Source: CAZWDL01 sp964632995
GTDB lineage: Bacteria; Bacteroidota; Bacteroidia; Chitinophagales; Saprospiraceae
Direction: 5' to 3'
Length of the DNA stretch: 43,513 nt
Assembly: GCA_964632995.1 (NCBI GenBank)
Contig: CAZWDL010000059.1
Span: 1-43,513, forward strand
In this document: positions 8,536-16,244 of the stretch, in pieces
How the letters are laid out: every line of letters starts with the position of its first letter
Numbering within the stretch: position 1 is the first letter of the stretch
The notes under the pieces: model-generated
What the model was told of the DNA's origin: nothing
Database searches by the model: none
What the model saw: the letters and a program-made list of their open reading frames with translations, nothing else
Made by a program: the position numbers and the translations under genes

Positions 8536-9732
8536 TCACTTTTTATTTTGCAATTCCCGCCAGTATGCCGAGGGCGACTGCCCGGTAAATTTCCGGAAGG
8601 CGCGGTTGAAGGTGGCTTTGGAATTAAATCCGGAATCGAGGGCGAGGGCAAGCAAGGTACGCTGTCGGCTTTCCGACTTCTGCATGCGCTGTTTCACGGC
8701 TTCCACCCGGCGGGCGTTGATAAAGTCGTTGAAATTCTGATCAAAGCCCCGATTGATCAGGCGCGAGAGAACCGAAGGGTTGGTCTCCAGCTCCGCCGCC
8801 ATTTCCCGCAGCGTCAGGTTGGGGCGAAGGTGGGGCGATTCACGGTCGGCGTACTCCAGGATGCGCGCCCGCCAATGTTCCAGTTCATCATCCTCACCGG
8901 GGGAGGCCAATTTCGCTTCCTCTTCAACGGCCGTTTCCGGGGAAAAATCCAGTATGACCTTAACGCGAAGCGCCGCCGTGTGGCCGGCAATACTCAGATA
9001 GTAAATCATAACTGCCACGGCCAGATAGCCGAACCAGAACTGATCGTAATCCAGGGGAATGATCCAGGCGTCGGTAAGCGAAACGACGGCGACGAGGCTG
9101 ATTACCGCCGTAATCGCGATGAGCAGGTTCCGCAACCACACAAAGGCAATGGCACCGGTATCCGAAAAGTGTTCCCGGATATAAACCTGATACCGGCGAT
9201 AGCTGCGTATGGTCAGGATCAGAAAGAAAAAGATCCAGCCGATTTCAAACCAGGGCTCGCTGATTAGCGGAATGCTCAACTGGCCGTAAGGACCCCTGGT
9301 ACCATAAAACCCATCCAGCGGCCGGTCCAGCCACCATTTGCCCACGACGATATCTGCCGTAAAAGCGCCAAGATAAAGCAGTAACAGGAATGCACCGGGC
9401 AGTAAAAAACCATAGTGTCGCCGCTCCAGCCGGAAGTCCGGATTGGTCAGCGAGTGAAAGTAAAAGTAAATAGCCGGACCAATGAACAAGTGCAGATCCC
9501 AGGGGAAGTAAAACATAAAGGTGGTGTGCCAGTCGCGCGCGTCGTACCAGTGCGCGAAGCCCAGCATCCAGTTGGCGATATCGATGCAGCAGAGCAGTAA
9601 CAGAACGGCCAGCCAGGCGTCGGAACGCCGTTCCTCCCGGTAAGCGCGCCAGGCCAGTAATCCGGCGTAGAGGATACCCTGGAGAAAGGCCAACAGCAGA
9701 AGGGAACTGTAGAAGTTAAACTGGAAGAGCAT
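8536..9732 (-). CDS. Membrane-bound AraC-family transcriptional regulator
   Basis: A 398-residue protein. Residues ~5-240 hold about seven hydrophobic segments, beginning FYSSLLLLAFLQGILYAGLL. Residues ~290-395 are an AraC double helix-turn-helix (LTLREMAAELETNPSVLSRL, then LALALDSGFNSKATFNRAFR and FTGQSPSAYWREL). This architecture is common in Bacteroidota and suggests that a signal sensed in the membrane is passed to DNA. It is divergent from the nitrilase gene, with 144 bp between the starts, and lies upstream of the S41 peptidase on the same strand with a 180-bp gap. It may regulate either; this is inference from position only. Confidence 0.85.
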   Translation of the reverse strand: MLFQFNFYSSLLLLAFLQGILYAGLLAWRAYREERRSDAWLAVLLLLCCIDIANWMLGFAHWYDARDWHTTFMFYFPWDLHLFIGPAIYFYFHSLTNPDFRLERRHYGFLLPGAFLLLLYLGAFTADIVVGKWWLDRPLDGFYGTRGPYGQLSIPLISEPWFEIGWIFFFLILTIRSYRRYQVYIREHFSDTGAIAFVWLRNLLIAITAVISLVAVVSLTDAWIIPLDYDQFWFGYLAVAVMIYYLSIAGHTAALRVKVILDFSPETAVEEEAKLASPGEDDELEHWRARILEYADRESPHLRPNLTLREMAAELETNPSVLSRLINRGFDQNFNDFINARRVEAVKQRMQKSESRQRTLLALALDSGFNSKATFNRAFRKFTGQSPSAYWRELQNKK

Positions 9733-9876
9733 GAATCACACACTGATTTGACATGATCAATTATAGACGTAATATAGGAATAATATCAATCGTCCGTCCT
9801 TCGAAAGGCATTTGGCGATAGGCTGGCGGCTTCTGAATATTTTTCTCATTTTACCGTTTTCAACACAACCTGACCT

Positions 9877-10677
9877 ATGAAAACCGGCTTCCTTCAGTTT
9901 GCCGTAAGGCAACATGACTACACCGCCAACCTCAGATACATCCACGATAAGTTGCGAGAGACCGAGTTCGACCTGATCGTCCTGCCCGAGTTGTTCACCA
10001 GCGGCTATCTATTCGACAACCGCGATCAATTACTGGCTTTCACCAAAAAATACCCACTGGAGCAGGCGGTGGCTGACCTGCGGCAAATCCTCCAAACCCG
10101 AAATCAACCGGACGCATTAATTGGAACAGTTCCCGAACTTGTAGACGACCGCATCTACAACACCGGCATCGCCGTCAGCCGGGAAGGGCTGCTCGGCAAA
10201 CAACGCAAACGACATCTGACCCGCCTGGAAAAAGACTACTTCGACCCCGGCAACACTATTGCGGTGTTCGACATCAATGGCATCAAGACGGGCATCGTCA
10301 CCTGCTTCGACGCCTGGTTCCCCGAACTGTTCCGCCTGCTCGTACGCCGGGGGGTACAAGTGATCTGTCAGCCCGCCAACTTTGGGGGCCCCTGGACCCT
10401 GGATATCATGCGCGTACGGGCGATGGAAAACCGCGTCTTCTGCATCGTCGCCAACCGGACGGGAAGGGAGCAGGCCGGGGGTATCGTGGCCGAATTCCGG
10501 GGCGAAAGCCAAATCATCGATCCCAGTGGAGAGGTCTTGATCAAAGCCGAGAAGGAGGGCCAACTTTCTCTTGTCGACATTGCTCACTCGAAGGCTTTGA
10601 ATAAGGGTAATGTGATGTGTGATGACCTGGCTGCGGAGTGGAGCAGGTATGAGATTAAGGAAAGATTTGGAGAATGA
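9877..10677 (+). CDS. Carbon-nitrogen hydrolase (nitrilase superfamily amidase)
   Basis: A 266-residue single-domain nitrilase-superfamily enzyme that should hydrolyse an amide C-N bond. The catalytic triad is visible: Glu38 (LIVLPELF), Lys111 (GKQRKRHL) and Cys143 (GIVTCFDAWFPE). The second conserved Glu region, DYFDPGN, lies between. Length is normal for the family (~260). The substrate cannot be assigned; omega-amidase-like and N-carbamoyl-type enzymes share this size. The TGA stop at 10675-10677 is the first three bases of a small inverted-repeat element, so the native C-terminus may have been trimmed or re-terminated by an insertion. The upstream sequence TATTTTTC (9838-9845) is close to a -7 box. 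Confidence 0.9.
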   Translation: MKTGFLQFAVRQHDYTANLRYIHDKLRETEFDLIVLPELFTSGYLFDNRDQLLAFTKKYPLEQAVADLRQILQTRNQPDALIGTVPELVDDRIYNTGIAVSREGLLGKQRKRHLTRLEKDYFDPGNTIAVFDINGIKTGIVTCFDAWFPELFRLLVRRGVQVICQPANFGGPWTLDIMRVRAMENRVFCIVANRTGREQAGGIVAEFRGESQIIDPSGEVLIKAEKEGQLSLVDIAHSKALNKGNVMCDDLAAEWSRYEIKERFGE

Positions 10678-10804
10678 GTTTACTCCGAAAAGTAGAATTA
10701 CGCAGAGATGAAATGAGTTAATTGATTGATTGTCATCTCTGTGATTCTCCGTGTCTCCTCTGTGAAACTCTGAGCAACAAAAAAAGACTTTTTCGGAGTA
10801 GACT
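10675..10804. mobile_element. 130-bp element with 18-bp imperfect terminal inverted repeats
   Basis: The left end TGAGTTTACTCCGAAAAG (10675-10692) and the complement of the right end (10787-10804) agree at 16 of 18 positions. The interior carries the 'CTCTGTG' word repeat (10736-10772). A third copy of the end stands alone at 6121-6138. No coding capacity and no clear target duplication were found. It may be a non-autonomous MITE-like insertion or a mobile terminator hairpin. Confidence 0.5.
10736..10772. repeat. Short-word repeat, CTCTGTG type
   Basis: This stretch repeats variants of CTCTGTGATTCTC, CGTGTCTCCTCTGTG and ACTCTG. It is one of several simple-word repeat families in the spacers of this window. 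Confidence 0.5.
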
Positions 10805-10890
10805 CAAGATTGAATCCTCCACAGATTCTTCGGTAATCGTGTTCGGGAAGGATAGTTTCAGCACAAGGTGGAACAGTGCAAGGCATTACC

Positions 10891-10999
10891 GCCCGCCCAT
10901 CCCGCTCCGTAGCCTGGGCGGGTTTACCCCGTGGAATTCGCGAAGCGACTATTCCACGGGGTAAACCCCATGGAATTCGTAAAGTGACCATTCCACGGA
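10891..10999. repeat. Cluster of hairpins built from a repeated GTGGAATTCG unit
   Basis: An 18-bp perfect inverted repeat (10920-10937 with 10951-10968, arms GGGTTTACCCCGTGGAAT) is followed by a second, degenerate copy (TGGAATTCGTAAAGTGACC then ATTCCACGG, 10970-10998). CCCGCCCA/TGGGCGGG (10892-10899 and 10915-10922) adds a third dyad that overlaps the first. The block lies between the nitrilase end and the end of permease E. It codes for nothing recognisable. Confidence 0.6.
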
Positions 11000-11013
11000 A
11001 CAATCCTTCCCGC

Positions 11014-11080
11014 TTCCGCCCGCCCTCACTCCGTTCGGGACGGGTAAAACTTCCCACTTCCGACTTCCCACTTCCGACTT
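11014..11080. repeat. Dispersed repeat, copy 1 (26-bp core plus ACTTCCG words)
   Basis: The 26 bases 11014-11039 are identical to 40666-40691. Both copies continue with CGGGTAAA and then imperfect tandem words of the type TTCCCACTTCCGAC. Here the repeat is intergenic; the second copy lies inside a pseudogene. Confidence 0.8.
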
Positions 11081-11089
11081 TGTCCCCCC

Positions 11090-13498
11090 TCACTGGTCCC
11101 GTAAATGATCCACCGGGTTGACATTAGCCGCGCGCAGCGACAGTACACTGACCGTCAACAGCGCCAGCCCGATCGCCGCCGCTCCGGCCAGCGCCGGTAT
11201 CCACCACTGGAAAGTGACGTGGTAAGCGAAGTTGTCCAGCCAGCGATTCATGGCATACCAGGCGACGGGGGTTGCCAGCAATAAGGCCAACAGCACCAGC
11301 GTGAGAAAATCCCGGTTGAGTAATCCGATGATTTGTGTGACCGAAGCACCCAGCACTTTGCGAATGCTGATCTCCCGGGCTCGGCGTTCCGCGCTGAAAG
11401 CCGCCAGGCCTAAGAGTCCGAGGCAGGCAATAAAAAGTGACAAACCTGAAAACCAGCTAAACAAACGCCCGAAGCGCTGCTCTGCTTCGTACTGCTCCAG
11501 CAATTCGCCTTCGAAAAAGGCGTAGTCATAGAGCGCTTGCGGGAAATGCTTTTCCCAGATTTGCTCCACGCGATCTACCGTTGCGGACGGATCGAGGCGG
11601 CTGCGCAGCGTGATGCGAGAGAAGTTGCCCGTATTGGGATACATCAACACAGGTTGTACGGACTCGTGCAGGGAGCTAAAGTGAAAATTATCCACGACCC
11701 CGACGACTTGGCCACGGGTGTCGCCCATCTGGACAGGCTTGCCGATTGCCGCCTCAGCATCGGGCCAGCCGAAGGTAGCCAGGGTCGATTGATTGACGAG
11801 AAATGCCGCCGTCGAGTCCGTGCCGTAGTCGCGCGAAAAATCCCGGCCGGCCATCAACTGGATATCATAAACGTCGAGAAAATCCGCGTCAAAACCCAGG
11901 CGGTAGATACTTGAAGATCGCGGTTCCCCGGCTTCATTCACCGTTTCGATCCGGCCGTTACTCAATCCGCCAACGATTAATGAATTCGATCGCGCCGCCC
12001 CTTCGATACCTGGCATCGACAACAAGTCGGAGCGAAAGGCCTCATAGCCCTCGATCACCTCATCATAACCATTGACCCGCAAGATGAACAGGTTTTCTTT
12101 GTCAAAGCCCAGGTCTTTTTCCTGAATATAGTTCATCTGGGCGGTAACCGTGAGTACCACTACAATCAGACCGGTGGAGATGGAAAATTGGAAGACCACC
12201 AACCCGCGACGCACCCAACCGGTAGAACGCTGGCCTACCGCCAGTCCCTGCAAGGCAGCCAGCGGCCGATTCGCGGAAATGAGCAGGGCCGGATAAGCAC
12301 CCGCCAGCAGTCCGGACAATACCGCCGCCCCGAGCATGACCGTGATCAGCCAAGGCGTGAATAAGGCTAACTCCGGATAATCGGTCATGCGATAGAACGC
12401 CGGACGTAGAATCTCCATCAGGATGAAGGCCATTCCTACAGCCGCCAGCGCCACGATGAGGGATTCGGCCAGAAATTGCCAGTGCAGCTGCCCGCGACGC
12501 GCCCCGAGGATTTTTCGCATCCCGATCTCCTGCGCCCGCTCACCCGAACGCGCAGTGGCCAGGTTCACATAATTGATGCAGGCCAACAGCAGGATAAACA
12601 GCCCCACCAGGGTAAAGATGGGCAAATAGCCCGCCTCATCGGTGGCTCCGATCTCATAGCGCAGATCCGATTGGAGATAGATGTCCTCCAGCGGCTGTAA
12701 AGTGAAGGTATAGTGCATATTGTATTCATCCATCGCCTCGCCCATATGCCTTTCGGCAAAGGACGGCAGCTTTTCTTCCAGGAAAGCAGCAGAAGTTTCC
12801 TTTGATAAGCGTACGTAAGTGTAGACAAAATTGGCAAACCAGGCATCCGGCCCCGATAACCAATCATAGGCGGAGTAGGCCGTACTGAAGGAACCCAGCA
12901 ACTGGAAATCAAAGTGCGAGTTCTCCGGTGGGTCTGCAACGATACCCGTTACCTGGTAGGGGCGCCCCTCCTGCCCCGGATCGTAGAGGTAGATCGTCAA
13001 CGCCTCCCCAACGGGATTGACGTCGCCGAAATATTTCTTCGCCATCGACTCGGTGAGTACCACGCTGTAGGGCTCGCTCAGCGCCGTCGCCGGATCGCCC
13101 TGCAGCATTTCGAAGCTGAAAACCTCGAAAAAAGAGGGATCGGTAAACAGTAATCCATCTTCTTTAAATTGCTGATCGCGATAGCGCACGATGGCATCGT
13201 TTATATCCAGGCGGGTAGCCGCGACAACTTCGGGGTATTCCTCTTCCAAAGCGCCGGCCATCGGCGGGCAGGTCACTGCCTGTCCGAAGGTTTCGGCATC
13301 GGTTTGCACCCGACCGGCTACGCGGTAGATCTCCTCGCTGTGCTCGTGAAAGTCGTCGTAGCTGCGTTCCTCCTGTACCCAAACGGATACAAAGCCAAAG
13401 CAGGTCAGGCCTATGGCCAGGCCGGCGATGTTCATAAAAGTGTAGCCGCGCCTTTTCAGCAGGCTGCGGAGGGCGGTGAGTAAGGCATTTTTAAGCAT
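11090..13498 (-). CDS. MacB/FtsX-type ABC transporter permease E (intact)
   Basis: An 802-residue permease with the duplicated FtsX layout. TM1 is near residues 20-40 (NIAGLAIGLTCFGFVSVWV), followed by a periplasmic MacB-like core domain (~residues 45-240). A first FtsX unit follows (INYVNLATARSGERAQEIGM), then a second periplasmic domain and a second FtsX unit (ARAREISIRKVLGASVTQIIG), ending NVNPVDHLRDQ. The conserved EIG(M/V)RK-LGA motif after each TM block is the coupling loop that meets the ATPase. It has no ATPase domain of its own and probably works with the ATPase at 23330-24019. It is the most distal permease of the array on this strand and one of two without damage. Confidence 0.88.
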   Translation of the reverse strand: MLKNALLTALRSLLKRRGYTFMNIAGLAIGLTCFGFVSVWVQEERSYDDFHEHSEEIYRVAGRVQTDAETFGQAVTCPPMAGALEEEYPEVVAATRLDINDAIVRYRDQQFKEDGLLFTDPSFFEVFSFEMLQGDPATALSEPYSVVLTESMAKKYFGDVNPVGEALTIYLYDPGQEGRPYQVTGIVADPPENSHFDFQLLGSFSTAYSAYDWLSGPDAWFANFVYTYVRLSKETSAAFLEEKLPSFAERHMGEAMDEYNMHYTFTLQPLEDIYLQSDLRYEIGATDEAGYLPIFTLVGLFILLLACINYVNLATARSGERAQEIGMRKILGARRGQLHWQFLAESLIVALAAVGMAFILMEILRPAFYRMTDYPELALFTPWLITVMLGAAVLSGLLAGAYPALLISANRPLAALQGLAVGQRSTGWVRRGLVVFQFSISTGLIVVVLTVTAQMNYIQEKDLGFDKENLFILRVNGYDEVIEGYEAFRSDLLSMPGIEGAARSNSLIVGGLSNGRIETVNEAGEPRSSSIYRLGFDADFLDVYDIQLMAGRDFSRDYGTDSTAAFLVNQSTLATFGWPDAEAAIGKPVQMGDTRGQVVGVVDNFHFSSLHESVQPVLMYPNTGNFSRITLRSRLDPSATVDRVEQIWEKHFPQALYDYAFFEGELLEQYEAEQRFGRLFSWFSGLSLFIACLGLLGLAAFSAERRAREISIRKVLGASVTQIIGLLNRDFLTLVLLALLLATPVAWYAMNRWLDNFAYHVTFQWWIPALAGAAAIGLALLTVSVLSLRAANVNPVDHLRDQ

Positions 13499-13703
13499 GG
13501 TGTGTATAATTTGGGTGATCTCTCCAACTGGAGTTTAGAAGTTTAGACGGGAGCCGGATGCCCGGCTCCCTGGTTTAGAAGTTTAGCGGAACCTCAGGGC
13601 TGATCATCGTAAACGCTCAGTCTGTAGCCCGGTTACAATCCGGTATTTCCCGGCCTGAACTTCTCAACTCCTAAACCAGCTGCCTCGGTGGGGCAGCGAT
13701 TAA
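13499..13703. repeat. Spacer with AGTTTAGAAGTTTAG words and a GC hairpin
   Basis: Two copies of GTTTAGAAGTTTAG (about 13533-13546 and 13573-13586) flank a hairpin with arms GGGAGCCGG/CCGGCTCCC (13549-13557 and 13562-13570). Related words in opposite orientation (ACTTCTCAACTCCTAAACC) follow at about 13658-13677. No gene is seen. The hairpin could attenuate transcription between permeases D and E. Confidence 0.55.
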
Positions 13704-16106
13704 TCATTCGTCGCGAAGCGCTTCCACCGGGTTACTACGCGCCGCCCGCATCGAGTTCCAGCTAAGCGTGAGGAAGGCGATGGCCGCCGCCAGGATGCCG
13801 GCCAGCAGAAACACCCACCACTGAATCTCGATGCGGTAGGCGTAGCTCGACAGCCACTCGCGCATAGCCCACCAGGCGACGGGGGTAGCCAGCAGCACGG
13901 CGACGCCGACCAGCTTGAGGAAATCGCCGGTGACCAACCCGATGATCTGAGCGAGAGAAGCGCCCAGCACTTTACGGATACCGATCTCTTTGGTGCGCAG
14001 GGTGATGACCAGCAGGCTGACGCCAAAAAGGCCGAGACAGGACAGGACAATAGCCAGTACTGAGGCGCTGGTAAATAGTTTGCCCATTTTGGCTTCTGTT
14101 TCATATAAACGATTGACGTTTTCATCCAGGAAGGAGCCCATAAAGGGCGTCTTCGGATGCAGTCGATTCCAGATATTTTCCAGCAAAGCCATTGTTTCCG
14201 CCGGCCGCTCCGGGCGCACGCGCACGACGATATAGTTGAGCGGCCACTCCGGATCGATGGTCAGGGAGACCGGCGCCACCGGAGTGGCGAGCGACTGGAA
14301 GTGAAAATCCTGTACCACGCCAATGATTTCGCGTTTGGGTTCCATGTCCAATACCTTCCCTACCGGTTCTTCCAGTCCCAGATTTTTGGCGAATGTCTGG
14401 TTGATGACGATGGCTGTGGTGCTATCGGTCGAGCGGCCGCGTTCAAAGCTCCGGCCGGCGACAATGTTCATACCCATCGTTTCGATATAGTCGTAATCGA
14501 CAGGTTGCCAATGGGTCTGTACTTCGCGTTCGTTCTGGGTAAAACCGATAATGGAGTTGACGCTGCTCCCGTCGCGTCCCAGACCGAGGTTGCGATAGGC
14601 GGCGCTTATGTGGAGAATTTCCGGGCGACTGGACAGCTCGTTGCGCAGGCGGTTCAGCGTGGGGCGGGGTTCGATCTCGCTGCTGAGCGGAATGCTGATA
14701 ACCTGCTCCTTATTGAAGCCCATCGGTTTGTTGCGCAGGTAGTTAAGCTGTTGCCCGACGATGATGGTACAGGCGATGAGCAATACCGAGAAGGTGAACT
14801 GAAACAGCACCAGCAGATTGCGCAGGCGCCCCGGCTTTTGGAAGTTCGTGCCGCCCCGCAATACGGTCGATGCCTCGAAGCGGGAGAGGACGAAGGCCGG
14901 ATAGGCGCCGCCTGCCAGTCCGATGAAGAGGACCACGGCCGCTAGCGCCGGCAAAAGGTGCGGATGATTCAACCGGAGCGGTAAGTCGAAGAGTGCATTG
15001 AATTCAGGTAACAGCCACTGGGTCAATGCCAGGCCGATGATCAACGCCACGCCGATCATCAGCAGCGATTCGCCGAAGAACTGAAGGACCAACTGACGGC
15101 GGCTGGCGCCCATCACTTTGCGCACGCCCACCTCCGTGGCACGCCGCAGAGAACTGCCCAGCGTGAGGTTGACGAAGTTGATGCTCGCAATGGCCAGAAT
15201 CAGGACTGCGATCAGGATCAGCGCATAGGGAAAAGCCTTGCTAAGGCCCCCGCGCTCCACGGCGGTGTCGAAGTGCAGATCAGCCAGCGGCTGCAACTGA
15301 TAACGCATCACCTCCCCGTCGGCGTCGGGAACGGCGCCGTCGCGCCTGAGCTGGGCGACGGATTCATTCTGATACTGATTAACGAGGCGTTTCAGCCGCG
15401 GCGCCAAATCAGCCGGCATGGATTCCGGATGCAACTGCACGAAAGTTTCCAGAAATACATTGTCCCAGGAATCGCGATTGGAGGCATAGTTGGGGCTGTT
15501 CTCAAAACGGGTAAGCATTCCGTAATCCAACGTAGAATTCGGCGGAGGGTCACTGATGATTCCGGTTACCGTCAAGTTCAGCTCGCCGGCCCCGCGCCGC
15601 TTCACCGCAACGGTTTTGCCCATCGCGTCTTGCTCGCCAAACAACTGGGCGGCTACTTTTTCAGAAAGCACGACGCTGTTGAGACCGGACAAAACACTTT
15701 CGGCATCCCCCTTCAACAGGGGGAATGAGAAGACTTTGAAAAATCCCGGATCGGCGTAGCGCAGATTCACCCGCATCACCTCATCTCCTCGCTCAATACT
15801 TCCGCCGCCACCGGCCCAGCGAACGGCGTGCTGTACCTCGGGCGATTCCTCGAGCAGCGCCTCCGCAAAGGGCGCGGGCATGATGGCCACCCGGTTGACC
15901 CCGGAGGTTTTGTATTCCTCCCAGTACACGCGGTAGATTTGATCGGCGTCCTCGTGGAAGCGATCAAAGGAAAGCTGGAAAAAGGCCGTCAGCAGAAGGA
16001 TGAGACCGGCACCGATGGCCACCGCCAGGCCTATCGTGTTAATGCCGGTGAAGAGTTTGTTCTTCCGGAGGGTGCGGAAGGCGATCTTTAAATAATTCTT
16101 GATCAT
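13704..16106 (-). CDS. MacB/FtsX-type ABC transporter permease D (intact)
   Basis: An 800-residue two-unit FtsX permease. It starts MIKNYLKIAFRTLRKNKLF, the usual amphipathic lead-in, followed by TM1 (GLAVAIGAGLILLLTAFF). A MacB-like periplasmic domain covers ~residues 45-245. The first FtsX unit contains INFVNLTLGSSLRRATEVGV-RKVMGAS. The second contains LRTKEIGIRKVLGASLAQII and the protein ends SNPVEALRDE. All hallmarks are present and uninterrupted. It lies 205 bp upstream of permease E and 138 bp downstream of permease C on the same strand. Substrate unknown; members export lipids, peptides or toxic compounds, or act as mechanotransmitters. Confidence 0.88.
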   Translation of the reverse strand: MIKNYLKIAFRTLRKNKLFTGINTIGLAVAIGAGLILLLTAFFQLSFDRFHEDADQIYRVYWEEYKTSGVNRVAIMPAPFAEALLEESPEVQHAVRWAGGGGSIERGDEVMRVNLRYADPGFFKVFSFPLLKGDAESVLSGLNSVVLSEKVAAQLFGEQDAMGKTVAVKRRGAGELNLTVTGIISDPPPNSTLDYGMLTRFENSPNYASNRDSWDNVFLETFVQLHPESMPADLAPRLKRLVNQYQNESVAQLRRDGAVPDADGEVMRYQLQPLADLHFDTAVERGGLSKAFPYALILIAVLILAIASINFVNLTLGSSLRRATEVGVRKVMGASRRQLVLQFFGESLLMIGVALIIGLALTQWLLPEFNALFDLPLRLNHPHLLPALAAVVLFIGLAGGAYPAFVLSRFEASTVLRGGTNFQKPGRLRNLLVLFQFTFSVLLIACTIIVGQQLNYLRNKPMGFNKEQVISIPLSSEIEPRPTLNRLRNELSSRPEILHISAAYRNLGLGRDGSSVNSIIGFTQNEREVQTHWQPVDYDYIETMGMNIVAGRSFERGRSTDSTTAIVINQTFAKNLGLEEPVGKVLDMEPKREIIGVVQDFHFQSLATPVAPVSLTIDPEWPLNYIVVRVRPERPAETMALLENIWNRLHPKTPFMGSFLDENVNRLYETEAKMGKLFTSASVLAIVLSCLGLFGVSLLVITLRTKEIGIRKVLGASLAQIIGLVTGDFLKLVGVAVLLATPVAWWAMREWLSSYAYRIEIQWWVFLLAGILAAAIAFLTLSWNSMRAARSNPVEALRDE

Positions 16107-16135
16107 GGTTTCAGTGATTCTGGTGCGTTTTTAAT

Positions 16136-16179
16136 GTCAAGCTTTACCTTTTAAGGAAGTTTAAAAGGTAGAGCTTGAC
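16136..16179. terminator. 19-bp hairpin between permeases C and D
   Basis: Arms 16136-16154 and 16161-16179 pair at 18 of 19 positions around a 6-base loop. There is no U-run on either side, so it may act as an attenuator or mRNA-stability hairpin, not a clean terminator. Confidence 0.5.
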
Positions 16180-16214
16180 GCTAAACACATACACCTATGG
16201 AGGTTTCGTAAACG

Positions 16215-16244
16215 TCACTCATACCGCAGCGTCTCCGCCCTTCC
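16215..16244 (-). other. In-frame echo of the permease C-terminus after the stop of permease C
   Basis: Directly after the TAG stop of permease C (16245-16247), the same frame reads GRAETLRYE and then TGA (16215-16217). The permease itself ends NPVEALRYE. The echo looks like the 3' end of another permease gene left behind. A matching echo follows permease B. Confidence 0.65.

Noticed and set aside
10698..11093. 131-codon minus-strand open frame between nitrilase and permease E
   Set aside because: It is a translation of the hairpin cluster and dispersed repeats (SGKSEVGSFTRPERSEGG).
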